Shown: one piece after another, positions 1 through 11,372 of the stretch
Layout of the letters: each line of letters opens with the position of its first letter
Position numbering within the stretch: the stretch's first letter is position 1
Origin: Holothuria scabra
Taxonomy: Eukaryota > Echinodermata > Holothuroidea > Aspidochirotida > Holothuriidae
DNA: 64,000 nucleotides
NCBI GenBank assembly: GCA_037179385.1
Contig: CM074179.1
Coordinates: forward strand, 71,199,683 to 71,263,682
Direction: 5' to 3'
Program-made: the position numbers and the translations under genes
Notes under the pieces: model-generated
Told to the model about the DNA's origin: nothing
What the model saw: only the letters and a program-made list of their open reading frames with translations
Database searches by the model: none

Positions 1-263
1 AGGATCTTGCTCTTTACATAATAAATCTTTATGGCAAGGTAGAAATGTGTGCGTCATTGTTACATTGATAAATTGCGCTTACAAGCCACCTTCATGGTTT
101 TCGCAGTTTTAACTCTAGTGACCTTTAATTACCTTTTACTTTCACCAAAACAATTGGGTTCTTTGTCCTAACATGATAAATGTATATATCAAATGTGAAA
201 AATGGTATTCATACCAATCTTGAAATATCGTGTGTACACGGTTTGAGTATGAGACCATTTTAC

Positions 264-376
264 CAATAGGGGATAGGGGATATGCAGCTGGGAATTTTAA
301 TATGTCGAGCAAATACGAACCATTTTCTTCCTCCGCGGTGACATCCTCTATATCCGGTACAGCTGGCAGTGGCATG
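264..376 (-). CDS. Cytoplasmic exon of the Ig-domain receptor gene (last exon in window)
   Basis: On the minus strand a pyrimidine-rich acceptor ending TTTATCTTAG precedes 113 nt of open sequence, then a GTAAAA donor. The peptide starts MPLPAVPDIEDVTAEEENG and is acidic, with a tyrosine in an NGSYLL context that could be a signalling site. It enters in phase 2 and leaves in phase 1. This fits the chain of small exons at 3687, 5513 and 6954, so I read it as the same cytoplasmic tail. No kinase domain is visible; if there is one, it lies beyond position 1. The function of this segment is not recognised. Confidence 0.5.
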
Positions 377-3300
377 CTAAGATAAAAGTAGAAAGCTGTT
401 GATGGACAATTGCGGGAAATTCATTTTGTATTAAACTAATGTACCAAAAACGGAATTTGCCAGAACTGGGACCTTTTCAGCACTTAATTTTCATTAAGTG
501 CACCTAACGGTATTGCACCACCTAATAAGTAGCTCTCGTTGTTATAAATATGGACCTACATCTTTATACGTTAAATCTTATACACTTGATCGACGAGAGG
601 ATCTTGTGGTTTCAAAACCATTTTGCTATTGACAGGTCACAAAGATGACGTGTGACTTTGCTTTATACCTGCAATATTGAGGTTCGCATCACCAATGTTT
701 CAGTAGGTAAGGGACAAATAAGACTTAGTAAAAGGGAGAATGGCTCCCAAATTAAACGTGAAAATGCTTAATGTCATATGTGTAATTGTTAAGCACTTAT
801 TTTATATATAGTTTAACTCGTGGGGGTATACTGAGCAAAAACATAACATACACACCCTTGGAAGATAGCACGTCGTTCTTCAAGATCTTCTGTTAAGAAA
901 ATAAAGATAAGGAATTTTGTGAGCAAGGGAAAAGAAAATCGTATTTTGATATGAGAGGAAAAGTAATAAATACTTTCTCCCAAAAGTTGTGAAGTTCATA
1001 TCTTATCCTTATACCTGATGGCGCAATTGAAAGTTGTCTTTAAAGATGGTTAATGTTTTGTACAAACTATGTTAGTTTTCCTTCCTCTTGGACCTACCTT
1101 CTGAAGATTGATGCCGTTGTGTGATAGCGGCGATTCCTTTGCTACGCACAAAAATGAAGGGCAATTTGAAAGAACTGTTATACCAGTCAATATGATTTTA
1201 TCTATTGCATTCATCGTTCCATTGTCAGTGAAGAGGTGACATAGAGAGGCACGGATTCTGGAGATTATTAAAAGCGGGACATTTGCCAGTTATGTATTGC
1301 AGTTTTACCAGAAAATCCAAAGACAAAGATCCAACTCCCATATCTTTCAAATTTCTCCTCCGCCATTCTATAACCCGTGTCAGGTACCAAAACTGGATCG
1401 GCATATCTCATTATTTTGCGTTGCCATTGCTTGCTTACACTTTTTAACAATGGTCGTACCCTTTCGAAACAACGTTTCCTAGAAGCAACTATCTTTATAA
1501 TTTCGTAATTCTTCTTCTCTGAACTTTTCCAAAATGATGTTAGTTTCAGTGAAGATTGCAGTTGATGGACTATCTGTGAATCATACCTTTCGTGTACCTG
1601 ATGACGCATAACAATGTCTCCTAGGCATATAGTTCAAGATTAACTTTCTTTATTACTATTTTCTGGATTACGACCATGCATCGTCTAAAGAAAAGACTAA
1701 GGATGCCTCCACATTGCTGTCTTATTTGAGCTAGAATTACATGCAATAGGCAACTGCTAAAAGCTTAAAAGCTTTATTTAGTTCTATCAGAAACTGCTCA
1801 AAACATAATTGAAGTGATTGAAACCATTACAATCAGTCTTCTAATAAAAAAAAATCTCTTTCAGTTCCTTAAGATTTTGCAAGATCTGAACAATAGGCGG
1901 GACAACTACTTTCCAAATCAATCATTCACCTAACAACGAAAACAATGTTGCACCCCTTTCTAGAAGACTCCCTAATGTGTACGTATTGTTCACGAAATTT
2001 CATAAGCCACTCTTTACACTTACATAATACCTACATAACACCAGAAAATTGACAAGCAAGGCAAGGTAAGAAAATATTGACTGATATTATGTTTCAACCA
2101 TTATTATTGTCACAAATAGAAATTTTATATGTGGTTGAGCATGATCTTAAGTCGGGGCAATGTATTGAAGACAAAACTGAGGTTATATACTCTTATCCAG
2201 AAAGCTATTCGAAAAAGACGCTGTATTGAGCAATGATCCTTAAGACACTGTGCTAATGATCTTTGTAACCATGACATGTTTATTGATTTAAAGTCCACCA
2301 GTCCACCAAGAGCCATGATAGAAATCAAATCACATGTGATAACTGATTCTATACAAAAATTGAAGCAGTTTACGTTTCAATAGATAATAGCAGACAATTC
2401 CCTCGCCCTACCATTTCTTATAGGTAAGTCCCTTTCCCGAAACACTTTAAACCACTCGAAAAGGAAGGATTTCATGGAGAAATACCGTGAAAGGAACTAT
2501 CTGACATCCAATTAGATAAGGAGCATTTTGAAATCTGTGACAGGAGTTCTACACCTAAATTTCCCCAATCGGTAAACAAAATATCATCGCAACTAGAGGG
2601 CGTCATTTTCACTCCCTTAGCCTTCTCATGTGGCTTAAATCAGGTGGAAAGTCCAGGTTTCTGACTTTAGAGCATAGGTTTACGGGACATGTGTCCTTCT
2701 GACTATCCCCTCACACGAAATGCAATTATAAATTTGCACTTATGGTAAGGGGAAAAATGAACAAATGAAAAGCCGCCAGACAGCCAGAAATGTCTTTGCC
2801 CGTTCATTTATAGACAGAATCTACGCAATCGTTCTTTTGGGCCTTCTTTCTCAATCAAATTTTCCCTTCGCTTACACAAATCACAAATGATCAGAAGAGA
2901 ACTACATGAAACAAACGGGAATTGCCATCATCTTAAGAGTACATAAACTGATCTTCGGCATTCTTTACCATCTGTCTTGGAGCTTTGGACATCGCCTATT
3001 CTGTACCCCTTCCAATTGCAGTCTCGTGTGGTTTCCATGCAAAATGGTGTTTTGTCTTGCTTTCGTTTTGCAAAAAAGGGGAGAATCATTCGGCTTGATA
3101 AAAGTTCTCCCAGACAAAACTTGACGGGAAATCTCTTATTAGTTGTACCCGCAAGATAAACTTCCGTGGCTGTCATGAAGTTTGACTCGCCACAAATAAG
3201 AACAAGGTGGTCCTCCAGTTTGCAATGTGTACACATTCCTAATTGCAGATTTCACACTGGGTCTGAAAATAAGGGCGGCGTTGAAATCAATCAGAATTTA

Positions 3301-3686
3301 CAATATTGTGCTACCCATTTTTGTCGAACCACGCAACCGACGGCATGGTCGAATCACTAGACCATCCGAGACTTGCGTCGATAGTTCGGAACTTCGAGTC
3401 ATAGCCGGCCATACCGAAGAATTTAAAATGTAACCTACTGCCATTGTGCTTGATGCTCAGCATAAGCAATGGAGTAGGGAAAACAAGCCAGTAAGCTGCA
3501 ACTAGAAAAAAGGCCGTGGCAGGCTCGATTTGAAACAATCGATTGCAGACTGGGCCGTTAAAATCTAACTTACTAATTGCCGAACCACGCGTGGTGCATT
3601 GGGGGCCAGATAAAATTCATTTACACTCTCGTACAGTATTCCTTTGCACAAACGTCAATTTGAACAGGTGAAAGATTCTAGCTTAC
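377..3686. other. Intronic stretch without a convincing gene
   Basis: Minus-strand intron of the receptor gene. A possible 44-nt exon lies at 1098-1141, with a CGTAG acceptor and GTAGGT donor, but its phase cannot join the 264-376 exon without a stop, so I do not call it. A 113-codon minus-strand open frame at 1268-1609 shows no recognisable domain. Part of a local duplication lies at 3449-3572. Confidence 0.4.
3449..3572. repeat. Local duplicate block, copy A
   Basis: About 120 bp starting GTGCTTGATGCTCAGCATAA is clearly related to the block at 5249-5365, which starts GTGCTTGATGCTCAGCAAAA. Similarity continues with small indels, roughly three quarters by eye. Each block lies 115-150 bp to the left of a candidate microexon, so an exon-containing unit may have been duplicated inside this gene. 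Confidence 0.6.
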
Positions 3687-3698
3687 CTCTCGGGGTCA
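3687..3698 (-). CDS. Candidate 12-nt microexon of the receptor gene
   Basis: The minus strand reads an AATAG acceptor, 12 nt encoding the core of S-D-P-E, then the strong donor GTAAGC. A better acceptor (CTTTTTAG) lies 10 nt further upstream and would give a 22-nt exon to 3708, but in the incoming phase 2 that version hits a stop at once. The 12-nt version keeps phase 2 to phase 2 and joins both neighbours cleanly. The phase argument is the main support; transcript data would decide. Confidence 0.35.
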
Positions 3699-3708
3699 CT
3701 ATTAACAC

Positions 3709-5512
3709 CTAAAAAGAAAGGGGCAAATATGATAATGTAAATATTAACATTATTCAATCATTACGTATAGTCCTTTCCAAACAGATTCCGTGTTTTATTT
3801 CCCTTACATAGTGATTCTTTCAACATGTGTAAACAAGACTGAACTAACATAACGTGGACATTTGTTGGCAGACACAGAAACATGACGAAACAAACTTTAC
3901 ACTGGTCATTTAAGAGACGCCAGTCACTAACTAAACTGAATATTTCAAATATCCTTTAAGGTTTTTCATAGACTAATTTAGGAGCGGACCCAGTGGGTCA
4001 GGACCCCTCCCCGCTCTTGGCCATCACAAATTCTGAAGTTCTTATTCTAAAACATGTGTATTATCTTTACAAGTAAGATGACTGCGTCTTTCCATCAAAC
4101 CAGACGAAAAATCTTTAATTTAAAAATCTTTAATTGTAAGCTTTAATTTATTTGCCGTGTATATATAATATCAAACTGTTTATACCGTCCGTACTTGATC
4201 GTCGCTGGTTAGGGGTGATTGTCTATGTGGATAAAATTCTACGTTGAAAAATTGACCACCAAGAACTACAGGATCCTAAATCGTGCAGTGACAGAGTGGA
4301 CAGTGTTATATTCCAGTAGCTGTTCTCCAATGTGATTCACAAGTTTATGGGTTTTAATCCGGCTCGATTTAAGTTAGGGTTTTTTTTGTCGGAGTACTCT
4401 AGCTTTCCTCCCACTTGACATCATGCCTGCCACTAAAATAAGTTGCCCAGCCAAAGAAATCGGTTGCACGTCGCACTGAAGGGTCCTCCGTGGAGTCGCT
4501 GTCTTACGGTGTTACATGATAAACCTATACTAATTATCCTCTAGTAACTTCATAAGATAAGGAGGGGGTGAGGTTTTTGAGGAGGAAAGAAGAAGGGGTG
4601 GGATGGAAATGAAGTTAAGTTAGCTATAAATGTACTTTTCCTTTTAACTTTTGTAATTACACTTAAATTATTTTTGTTCAATGGTTTCCGGGGAGTGTGT
4701 TCTACACAAACCTCAAGGGTTTTTTTTTTTTAAACACTTCCCTTATCGACACATTGTTGTGAAAAGAAAATATGAATGAAATATGAATGAAATGGAATGA
4801 AATAAAAAAAAAAAAAAAAAAACAATTAAAACTTCCTCAAAATTTTCAATAGGGGAGGGGTGTCTCCCTCATAATCTTCCCCAGGAGAGCCACTTCGGAT
4901 CCCCTCTGAAAAAAACCTGGATCCGCCCCGTAACATATGTTTTATCATTTCGGGGTGCCAATATTGTGGGTCTGTGATTGGATCTGATTTGCGGAAGGAA
5001 TAATATGACAATGTCTCTAAAAACCTCTAACCATTTAAGTTCCATTTTCAAAAAAATGTAGAGGTCACTAGAGACAGATGTCTCTTTATACGTCTTTCAC
5101 CCTCTTTTCCTTGATCTAACGGCTAATTATTACGTCTTCAGGCTTTCAAAATTTCTTGTCAGGTGTATACACATTTTTTAAGTTCTACGTTAAGAGATAA
5201 GTGTATCCTTTGCCTAACCGATTACTGCATTCAACTACATATTTGTGCTTGATGCTCAGCAAAAGTCATGGAGTAAGGAAAAAGCCAGCGAGCCACAGCT
5301 GAAAGGACTGTGGACAGCCGTATTGAAAGTGGATAGAAACTGGACTGTAAGACCTCATCTGATGAACTGAGTAACAACAACGACAGTAACTATAACTAGA
5401 CTTTTTGCTCAATATGATTGTTTCTTTTTCAATTGATTAACACCTAGAGACATAAAAGAAAATACTTAATGACATTTAATCACAGTAGGACCATTACTTC
5501 AAGTTAGCCTAC
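3709..5512. other. Intron with possible decayed DNA-transposon ends
   Basis: No gene is seen. Sequence near 3980 (GAGCGGACCCAGTGGGTC) and, inverted, near 4908-4930 (CCTGGATCCGCCCC) resembles the GGCGGATCCAGG-type termini of many hAT-like elements. Together they could bound a decayed element of about 950 bp. No target-site duplication was found. A poly(A) run lies at 4803-4822. The second copy of the local duplication is at 5249-5365. Confidence 0.3.
5249..5365. repeat. Local duplicate block, copy B
   Basis: Partner of the block at 3449-3572, same orientation, about 1.8 kb apart, and 148 bp from the microexon at 5513-5542. The shared start is GTGCTTGATGCTCAGCA, followed by related sequence with several small indels. 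Confidence 0.6.
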
Positions 5513-5542
5513 CTTCCCGTATACATCTGACGTCCCTCATAA
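5513..5542 (-). CDS. 30-nt cytoplasmic microexon of the receptor gene
   Basis: The minus strand shows an acceptor ending TTCTATAG, 30 nt of open sequence and a GTAGGC donor. Entered in phase 2 from the preceding exon it reads S-YEGRQMYTG and leaves in phase 2. Two tyrosines in ten residues suit a signalling tail, but that is inference. Confidence comes from the unbroken phase chain across the neighbouring exons. Confidence 0.45.
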
Positions 5543-6953
5543 CTATAGAATCTGTAGCATCTTGCAACCTATAATAGTAATTACATCAAAAAGTGGTATT
5601 TAGTTCTTAGCGTTAGGGTGACGTTTCTTCAATTCGTGTGAGCGTTTATTTTGCAAAAGCATTAACCCTTGCTATTGCATTTATAAAATGACAGGAGCGA
5701 AAACAGGTCATTTAATAACTCACTTCAGTAAGTTCATTCACTTACTCACTTTAAACAATGGGTTGTTAGAAAAGAAATACAAACAGGTGTTTTTGATGAT
5801 CTGCACGTAAAGGAGGCGTATACAATTTTAGAGGCCAATGTTTGATTGACAGGTCTATTTGCTTCTATTAATACATCTCTTGAGACTAAGTCCTTCTAAA
5901 TGACCATCCCTTACAGCCTTTGAAAGTTATCCCTACATAAAGGGTATTGTCTGCATATGCTCTGACCTGTAGGGTTGTTTCCGCCGATGAAGAAGCTTAT
6001 CATAAGATTTTGTTAGTTGAACGACCGGACACAAACGTCTTAACAATGTGCCCTGTTCGTAATTGAATGGAAGCATTGTTCAACTCTACACGTTTCTCTC
6101 AGATTTAAACAATTTTTTTCATCTTTAACAAACAGAATTGTTAAATTAATTGTTTAATTCGAGTGAATTAGGCAAAGAAAACGGTGCCGTATTTTAAAAT
6201 AAAATGATATATCGTGTCTTTGATAGCGCTGAATGACACAAATTTCACAATTTTGCCAGACGGCTTTGCAACGAAATATAAACTAGTAGAGTATAAGGAA
6301 TGTGCCCTTTTTTTTGGGAGTTTTGATAGTGCGTCTCTATTCGTTGTTGCTTTAAAACATTAAGATACGAAGTTGAGGTAAAAGCAAGATTACCGTCAGA
6401 AACGAAAATTGTCTCCCCTGTTTCTTCTAAAAAATTATTAACTTAGTCAATCCACTCAGTATGAGAAAACTTGGCTTGTTGGAGATTTCAGTTTCATGGA
6501 TCTGTTCACACAGGAAATGTGGGAAAAATTTAACCTTTTCTCATTTTTCCGCAAAACACCAGCGTATCAAATTAACAAGCCATTCCGTTAAAATTGCGTA
6601 ATATATAGCAGCTTTGCGTTGAAACTGGTTGTCTCTAAGAGATTACACAACGTGTAATTTCCTTCCCTAACAGCTCCGTGCTTTAAAACGATGGAGTGAA
6701 ATAATAATTCCGAGAAGGAAGAAGCCTAAGTAACATGTTTAGACACGATCCTACTAAATCTTGAAATCGAACTTTGACCCACGGGACATTTTTTAAAAAT
6801 AGCTTGTAATAAACTGTGTATTAGCAGTAAGCGGAAATAAAAATAGAAAACAGAGTGGGAACATTTTTTTTGTAAGATGGGATGACCTCCCATCTATGAT
6901 CATCCGGTGTCTGCTAAAAATGAATGCATTAGAAGTATATAACTACAACTTAC
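5543..6953. other. Intron, nothing recognised
   Basis: AT-rich sequence between two microexons. No open frame with a known domain, no terminal inverted repeat and no tandem array was seen on either strand. Confidence 0.5.
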
Positions 6954-6978
6954 CTCGGGATGGATTGCCGTTTCTTTC
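6954..6978 (-). CDS. 25-nt juxtamembrane microexon of the receptor gene
   Basis: On the minus strand the acceptor CAACGACAG is followed by 25 nt and the consensus donor GTAAGT. Joined in phase 1 to the transmembrane exon it continues the basic stop-transfer stretch (G-KKRQSIP) and leaves in phase 2. A basic run directly after a membrane segment is what a type I receptor would have. It is too short for standard gene finders. Confidence 0.5.
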
Positions 6979-7288
6979 CTGTCGTTGCAAAGACGCCAAG
7001 ATGTACAAAACAAATACATAATTATGAAACTATTTTCGAATGCCAACGGAATGACAAACAGGCTTACGAGAAAAGGAACAAAGACGTTGTTGTTAAGGCT
7101 TTCACCGAGATTGACTAGCTTCCCAAATCGTATATCATACATAAGCTTGCAACCTTATCTCTATATGGCCTGTGCGTGATACCTGAACGTTTGTCAGGCG
7201 GGATCCAAGGGGCGACTTTTGTTTCTTTTATTTTATTTTTTTGTTTTTTCGGTTTTCTTTTCTCTCTTTAAACGGTAACATACACAAC

Positions 7289-7290
<2 letters not shown>
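6979..7290. other. Intron, nothing recognised
   Basis: Sequence between the microexon and the first dinucleotide repeat. A T-rich run lies at 7218-7262. No coding signal was found. Confidence 0.4.
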
Positions 7291-7334
<44 letters not shown>

Positions 7335-7335
7335 G
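7291..7335. repeat. (CA)n-(TA)n compound microsatellite
   Basis: About fifteen CA units are followed directly by a short TA run. It opens a cluster of TE debris that fills this intron to about 10,610. Confidence 0.9.
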
Positions 7336-7402
7336 AGGTCGGAAGAGTTGTAGTAATACATTCGATCAACTCTCTCGACCTACACATTCTAACTTCGACC
7401 TG

Positions 7403-7403
<1 letters not shown>

Positions 7404-7481
<78 letters not shown>

Positions 7482-7525
7482 TATATACACACATATATTA
7501 TTTATATATATATATTATATATATA
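7404..7525. repeat. (TA)n tract
   Basis: Long TA dinucleotide run with a few CA interruptions near its right end. It directly abuts a PLE end that begins GGTCGAAATGC. Confidence 0.95.
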
Positions 7526-7803
7526 AGGTCGAAATGCTGCCGAGCACTGTTGAAATGTGTTGGTCGAAAAGGGGTAGTAAAAAGTGCTTAAAAGTTTACG
7601 GAAAACTCCACGACGTTTCGGGTATAAACCCTTCATCAGGTGTAAATACCAAACTGAACAACCAACAGTAACAATTGTACACGACAAGCATCAAATCCGA
7701 AGCGATCAGTGTAAAAACATAACCGGACGAAAGTGATTGTCAAGTGTTTTTGCCACCTGATCAAGGGTTTTTAAGCACTTTTTACAACATCTTTCCGACC
7801 TAC
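7526..7803 (-). mobile_element. Penelope-like element (PLE) end fragment with hammerhead-like motif
   Basis: Sequence from GGTCGAAATGC to about 7740 matches, on the minus strand, the terminal part of the PLE copies at 18,853 and 20,838. This includes the CCCGAAACGTCGTGG block typical of PLE termini. From 7741 to 7803 a short plus-strand piece of the same end follows (CCACCTGATCAAGGG, then a TCCGACC border). The remnant is therefore head-to-head, like the larger copy at 18.9-20.8 kb. No coding part remains. It lies between two (TA)n tracts. Confidence 0.7.
7608..7643 (-). ncRNA. Hammerhead-ribozyme-like motif in PLE end (copy 1)
   Basis: The minus strand reads ACAC, CTGATGA, A, GGGT-loop-ACCC, GAAAC, GTC, GTGG. 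These are the conserved hammerhead boxes in order, with a 4-bp stem II, a zero-loop AC/GT stem III and a GTC cleavage triplet. Stem I has only three pairs here because of an A:G mismatch. PLEs are known to carry minimal hammerheads. The extra A after CTGATGA and the short stems make activity uncertain. Confidence 0.5.
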
Positions 7804-7825
7804 ATATATATATATATATATATAT

Positions 7826-7894
<69 letters not shown>

Positions 7895-7950
7895 TATATA
7901 TATATAGATATATGTATATATATATTTATTTATATATATATAAATATATA
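7804..7950. repeat. (TA)n tract
   Basis: TA run with occasional GATA and TTTA interruptions. It separates the PLE fragment from the 3' tail of the LINE on the minus strand. Confidence 0.95.
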
Positions 7951-9583
7951 TTTCATTTCATTTCATTTATTTGTTTCATCACATTACATATTATAATATG
8001 ATGCGAAAGGGTGAAAGGAAGTCAACCAGATAACCAAAATTGGCTTAACAAAGTGGATGACTCCCTATAACCAAGAAAAAAGATAATAGATACTTACAAT
8101 TTCTACAAAACAAACAGCAAACAAAAACGTACATACATAACTATGACATGTCTCCGTATTATACACTCACATTTGGAAAAATTATGAGCATACTTGAAAG
8201 ATATTAAGAATAATTTCAATTTCACCAAGGGAACTTAATAATTATCAATGATGCCTTCCTTAATCGCCTTCTTAAAGATAAACAGAGAGGCAGAATTTTT
8301 TACTGAGTCTGTGAGGGTATTCCAGATTTTAGTGCTACGATTATGCAAGCTAAACGATCCAATGTTCGTACGATAGTAATGACGATGGGCAGATTTAGCG
8401 TGTCTAGTACTATACCTATGAACAGAAGTATTGCTAATTATAAAATTATGAAATGTATCTGGTAGTAGTCTATTCCAAGCTTTGTAAGAAAATACAGCAA
8501 TGTTGTAATCAATGATGTCGGTAAATTTGAGTAATTGAAACTTTTTAAATAGTGGGTTGGTGTGGTCCCTGGGACCTGCATGAGCTAAATGGCGAACCGC
8601 TCGTTTCTGCAATGTAGTAAGTTGGCTAAGGTAAGAACTGTTAGCCCCGCTCCAGACAATGGAACAATAATTTAAGTGGGGAATAATTAAAGTCTGGTAT
8701 AGTGTCATTAGTATATTTCTTGGCAAAAAGTGTTTTAGTTTGGATAGTACGCCCACGTTTCTTGAAATCGTCTTGGAAATATTTGTAATGTGTTCTCGCC
8801 AGGTGAGCTTTTCATCTATGTTTACTCCTAGAAGCCTCGTTGTGGTCACTTGCTTAATAGCAATCCCATTTATACAGACATCACTACCCCGCCTGCTAGT
8901 TCTATTATTACCAAAGATAATATAGTTAGTTTTACTAATGTTTAAGGATAGCTAGTTAGCAGAGAACCAGTTACATATCTTACTCAATTCAATTGAAGCG
9001 GTATCATATAATTAATCTACACTCTTATGTCTGAAGAAAATGTTAGTGTCATCAGCAAAAAGTATAATATCAGCTTTATCAGCAACAAAATAAATATCAT
9101 TCATATAAACAATGAACAGGAGTGGCCCCAGTATGGACCCTTGGGGTACCCCACAAAGAATATCCTTGAGACTTGAAGTCATACCCTTGTAATAAGTATA
9201 TTGGGATCTATTGGAGATGTAGCTGTGAAACCAATCTAGAACATTACCTCGGATACCATAAGTCTCTAGTTTAGCAAATAGGATACTATCAATTGTATCG
9301 AATGCTTTACTTTGGTCTAGAAATACACCCATTGAAATATTATTACCATCTAAACTTATGCATAGCTTGTCTAAAGCATCCGATAGGGCTAATTCAGTTG
9401 AATGGTTAGGACGAAAACCATACTGTCCTTTACAGAGGATATGAAACTTTTTAAGAAAATCATGCACTCGGTTAAACATTAACCTTTCAATTATCTTTGC
9501 AAAACATGAAAGTAAGGAAATAGGGCGATAATTTTCAAAAGCTTGTGGGTCCCCCTTTTTAAACACGGGTAATACTTTCGCCG
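7951..9583 (-). mobile_element. 5'-truncated Jockey/CR1-group LINE (LINE-A)
   Basis: Minus-strand non-LTR retrotransposon. At its left (3') end is a short (GAAAT)n tail, the microsatellite-type tail common in CR1/L2-like LINEs. Next come about 260 bp of 3' UTR, the C-terminal domain, and RT up to the (TA)n tract at 9584, where the element is cut off. The endonuclease and ORF1 are missing. It sits in an intron of the Ig receptor and is co-oriented with it. Confidence 0.85.
8235..9566 (-). pseudogene. LINE-A reverse transcriptase, broken
   Basis: The minus-strand frame starts inside RT with YRPISLLSCFAKIIERL, then AFDTIDS, GVPQGSILGPLLFIVYMND and the catalytic FADDTN. The C-terminal domain follows with LNYCSIVWSG and LQKRAVRHL, and ends near 8235. 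One frame is kept throughout, but in-frame stops at about 9012 and just downstream (near 8955) split it, so no full product is possible. Motif order and the LQKR(A)xRH signature place it with the Jockey/CR1/L2 group. The exact clade needs a tree. Relatives lie at 26.4-27.5 kb and 40.7-43 kb. Confidence 0.85.

Positions 9584-10049
<466 letters not shown>

Positions 10050-10082
<33 letters not shown>
10050..10082. repeat. Short (TA)n tract
   Basis: About 32 bp of TA between TIR-element copies 1 and 2. Confidence 0.9.
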
Positions 10083-10084
<2 letters not shown>

Positions 10085-10435
10085 ACTAATTCGGCACTTA
10101 GGGGGAAAGTTGTTGTTGAAAAGTCGACCTTAAGGGGAAAAATTTTTTGGGGCGAAATATAAGTTTCGCCGTAACGTTTCTACACACTTTTTCTATAGGA
10201 ATACGTAAACGGACAAGAGCGCCCTCCTACATTTACAAAGTAGATACAATTACTTCAAAGTTGTCAAATTTACGGACACCTAGCTGTTAACACGAACGGA
10301 TGGCTGGCCATTGAAATAACGTTGTTTATATGTTTCGACGTTAGGGCGAAGTCTTTTCCTTATGTATTCCATTGTTATTTTTTCGCCCTATATACGCGCA
10401 GATATACCAATTTCCCCCTAAGGTGGTAATTAGCG

Positions 10436-10439
<4 letters not shown>
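10083..10439 (+). mobile_element. (TA)n-nested TIR element, copy 2
   Basis: Same unit as copy 1. It starts ACTAATTCGGCACTTAGGG and ends CCCTAAGGTGGTAATTAGCG, and the two ends are inverted relatives of each other. It differs from copy 1 at scattered positions, so the two are separate insertions or an old duplication. Confidence 0.75.
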
Positions 10440-10482
<43 letters not shown>

Positions 10483-10612
10483 TATATATTATATATATAT
10501 ATATATATAACGCTAATTCACTATAATTAGTGAAATATATATATATATATTAATATATATTTATTAATATATATACATATTTATATATTTATATATATAT
10601 ATATATTCATGT
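10440..10612. repeat. (TA)n tract containing a TIR-element remnant
   Basis: TA-rich tract interrupted at about 10,507-10,535 by ATAACGCTAATT, six bases (CACTAT), then AATTAGTGAAATAT. These are the two outermost ends of the 350-bp TIR element, joined with the whole interior missing. Short TTAA and CATA interruptions follow. Confidence 0.85.
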
Positions 10613-11273
10613 ATATATTTCCACAATTAAACCAATAGGGCCTATAAAGTCCTTAAGCCCCACTTATTTAGGTTCTGAAAGACTTATAAACCAAACATTC
10701 ATCTGAGCAACTTCATGTCTAACCGACCAGAAACGATAAAAAGTCTAAGTAAAAATCTGAAAAATGAAAAAGGCCGTCCAAGTTTTCATTTAGTTACCTC
10801 AATGTGTTTCAAAAAAATCTTCAAAACATCTTAAGACGCCCATCGCCTTAAAAAGAGACGCCCTTGATAAGTACGAGAATCTTCTTTGGTTTTTTATTTA
10901 CATTTTCAATATAATACAGCTTCATTTCAAACACATTGTCCTGAGGATTGCACTATGGAAGGTTATATTGAGTCCTTGAAAATCATCAGTATCAATAGCC
11001 AATTGATAAACTAGCTGATGAGTACTTAAAAGATAATAAAGTGTTTAAAAAATTCCAACAGCGTGCAACACTCCATACCATCATTTGAGCATAAGCAACA
11101 AAATCATTCAAACTTTGAAGAGGTATACCTTAAGAACCGTAAAAGATACTGACATAATTCAAAATCTTACTCCATATCTGTCATGAAAAATGAGTGTGTT
11201 TTTTTTTTTTTGGCATGCTACGTAACCTTTTAATGACATTCGAGTAATACTTTAAACAATTTCAAGTACTCAC
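10613..11273. other. Intron, nothing recognised
   Basis: Ordinary AT-rich intron sequence just downstream of the transmembrane exon in gene orientation. It holds a T-run at 11,199-11,210. No coding or repeat structure was seen. Confidence 0.5.
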
Positions 11274-11372
11274 CTCTTTTTTGCCTTTTGTAGCACACAA
11301 TCAAAAGAATCACTACAAATGCAGCAGCTGATAATGATGAAACGGCGATGAGTATTTTAGATGCAGGCAGTT
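11274..11372 (-). CDS. Transmembrane exon of the Ig-domain receptor
   Basis: The minus strand reads a TATGATAG acceptor, 99 nt, and the perfect donor GTGAGT. It enters in phase 1 and leaves in phase 1. The peptide is LPASK followed by a hydrophobic helix of about 22 residues (ILIAVSSLSAAAFVVILLIV), then CYKRQKR, a classic stop-transfer. This makes the protein a single-pass type I membrane receptor or adhesion molecule. It joins Ig exon 4 upstream and the basic microexon at 6954-6978 downstream. A pure transmembrane exon between Ig exons and tail exons is common in animal Ig receptors. Confidence 0.8.

Noticed and set aside
1098..1141. 44-nt exon of the receptor gene
   Set aside because: Splice-like flanks, but its exit phase gives an immediate stop in the next exon.
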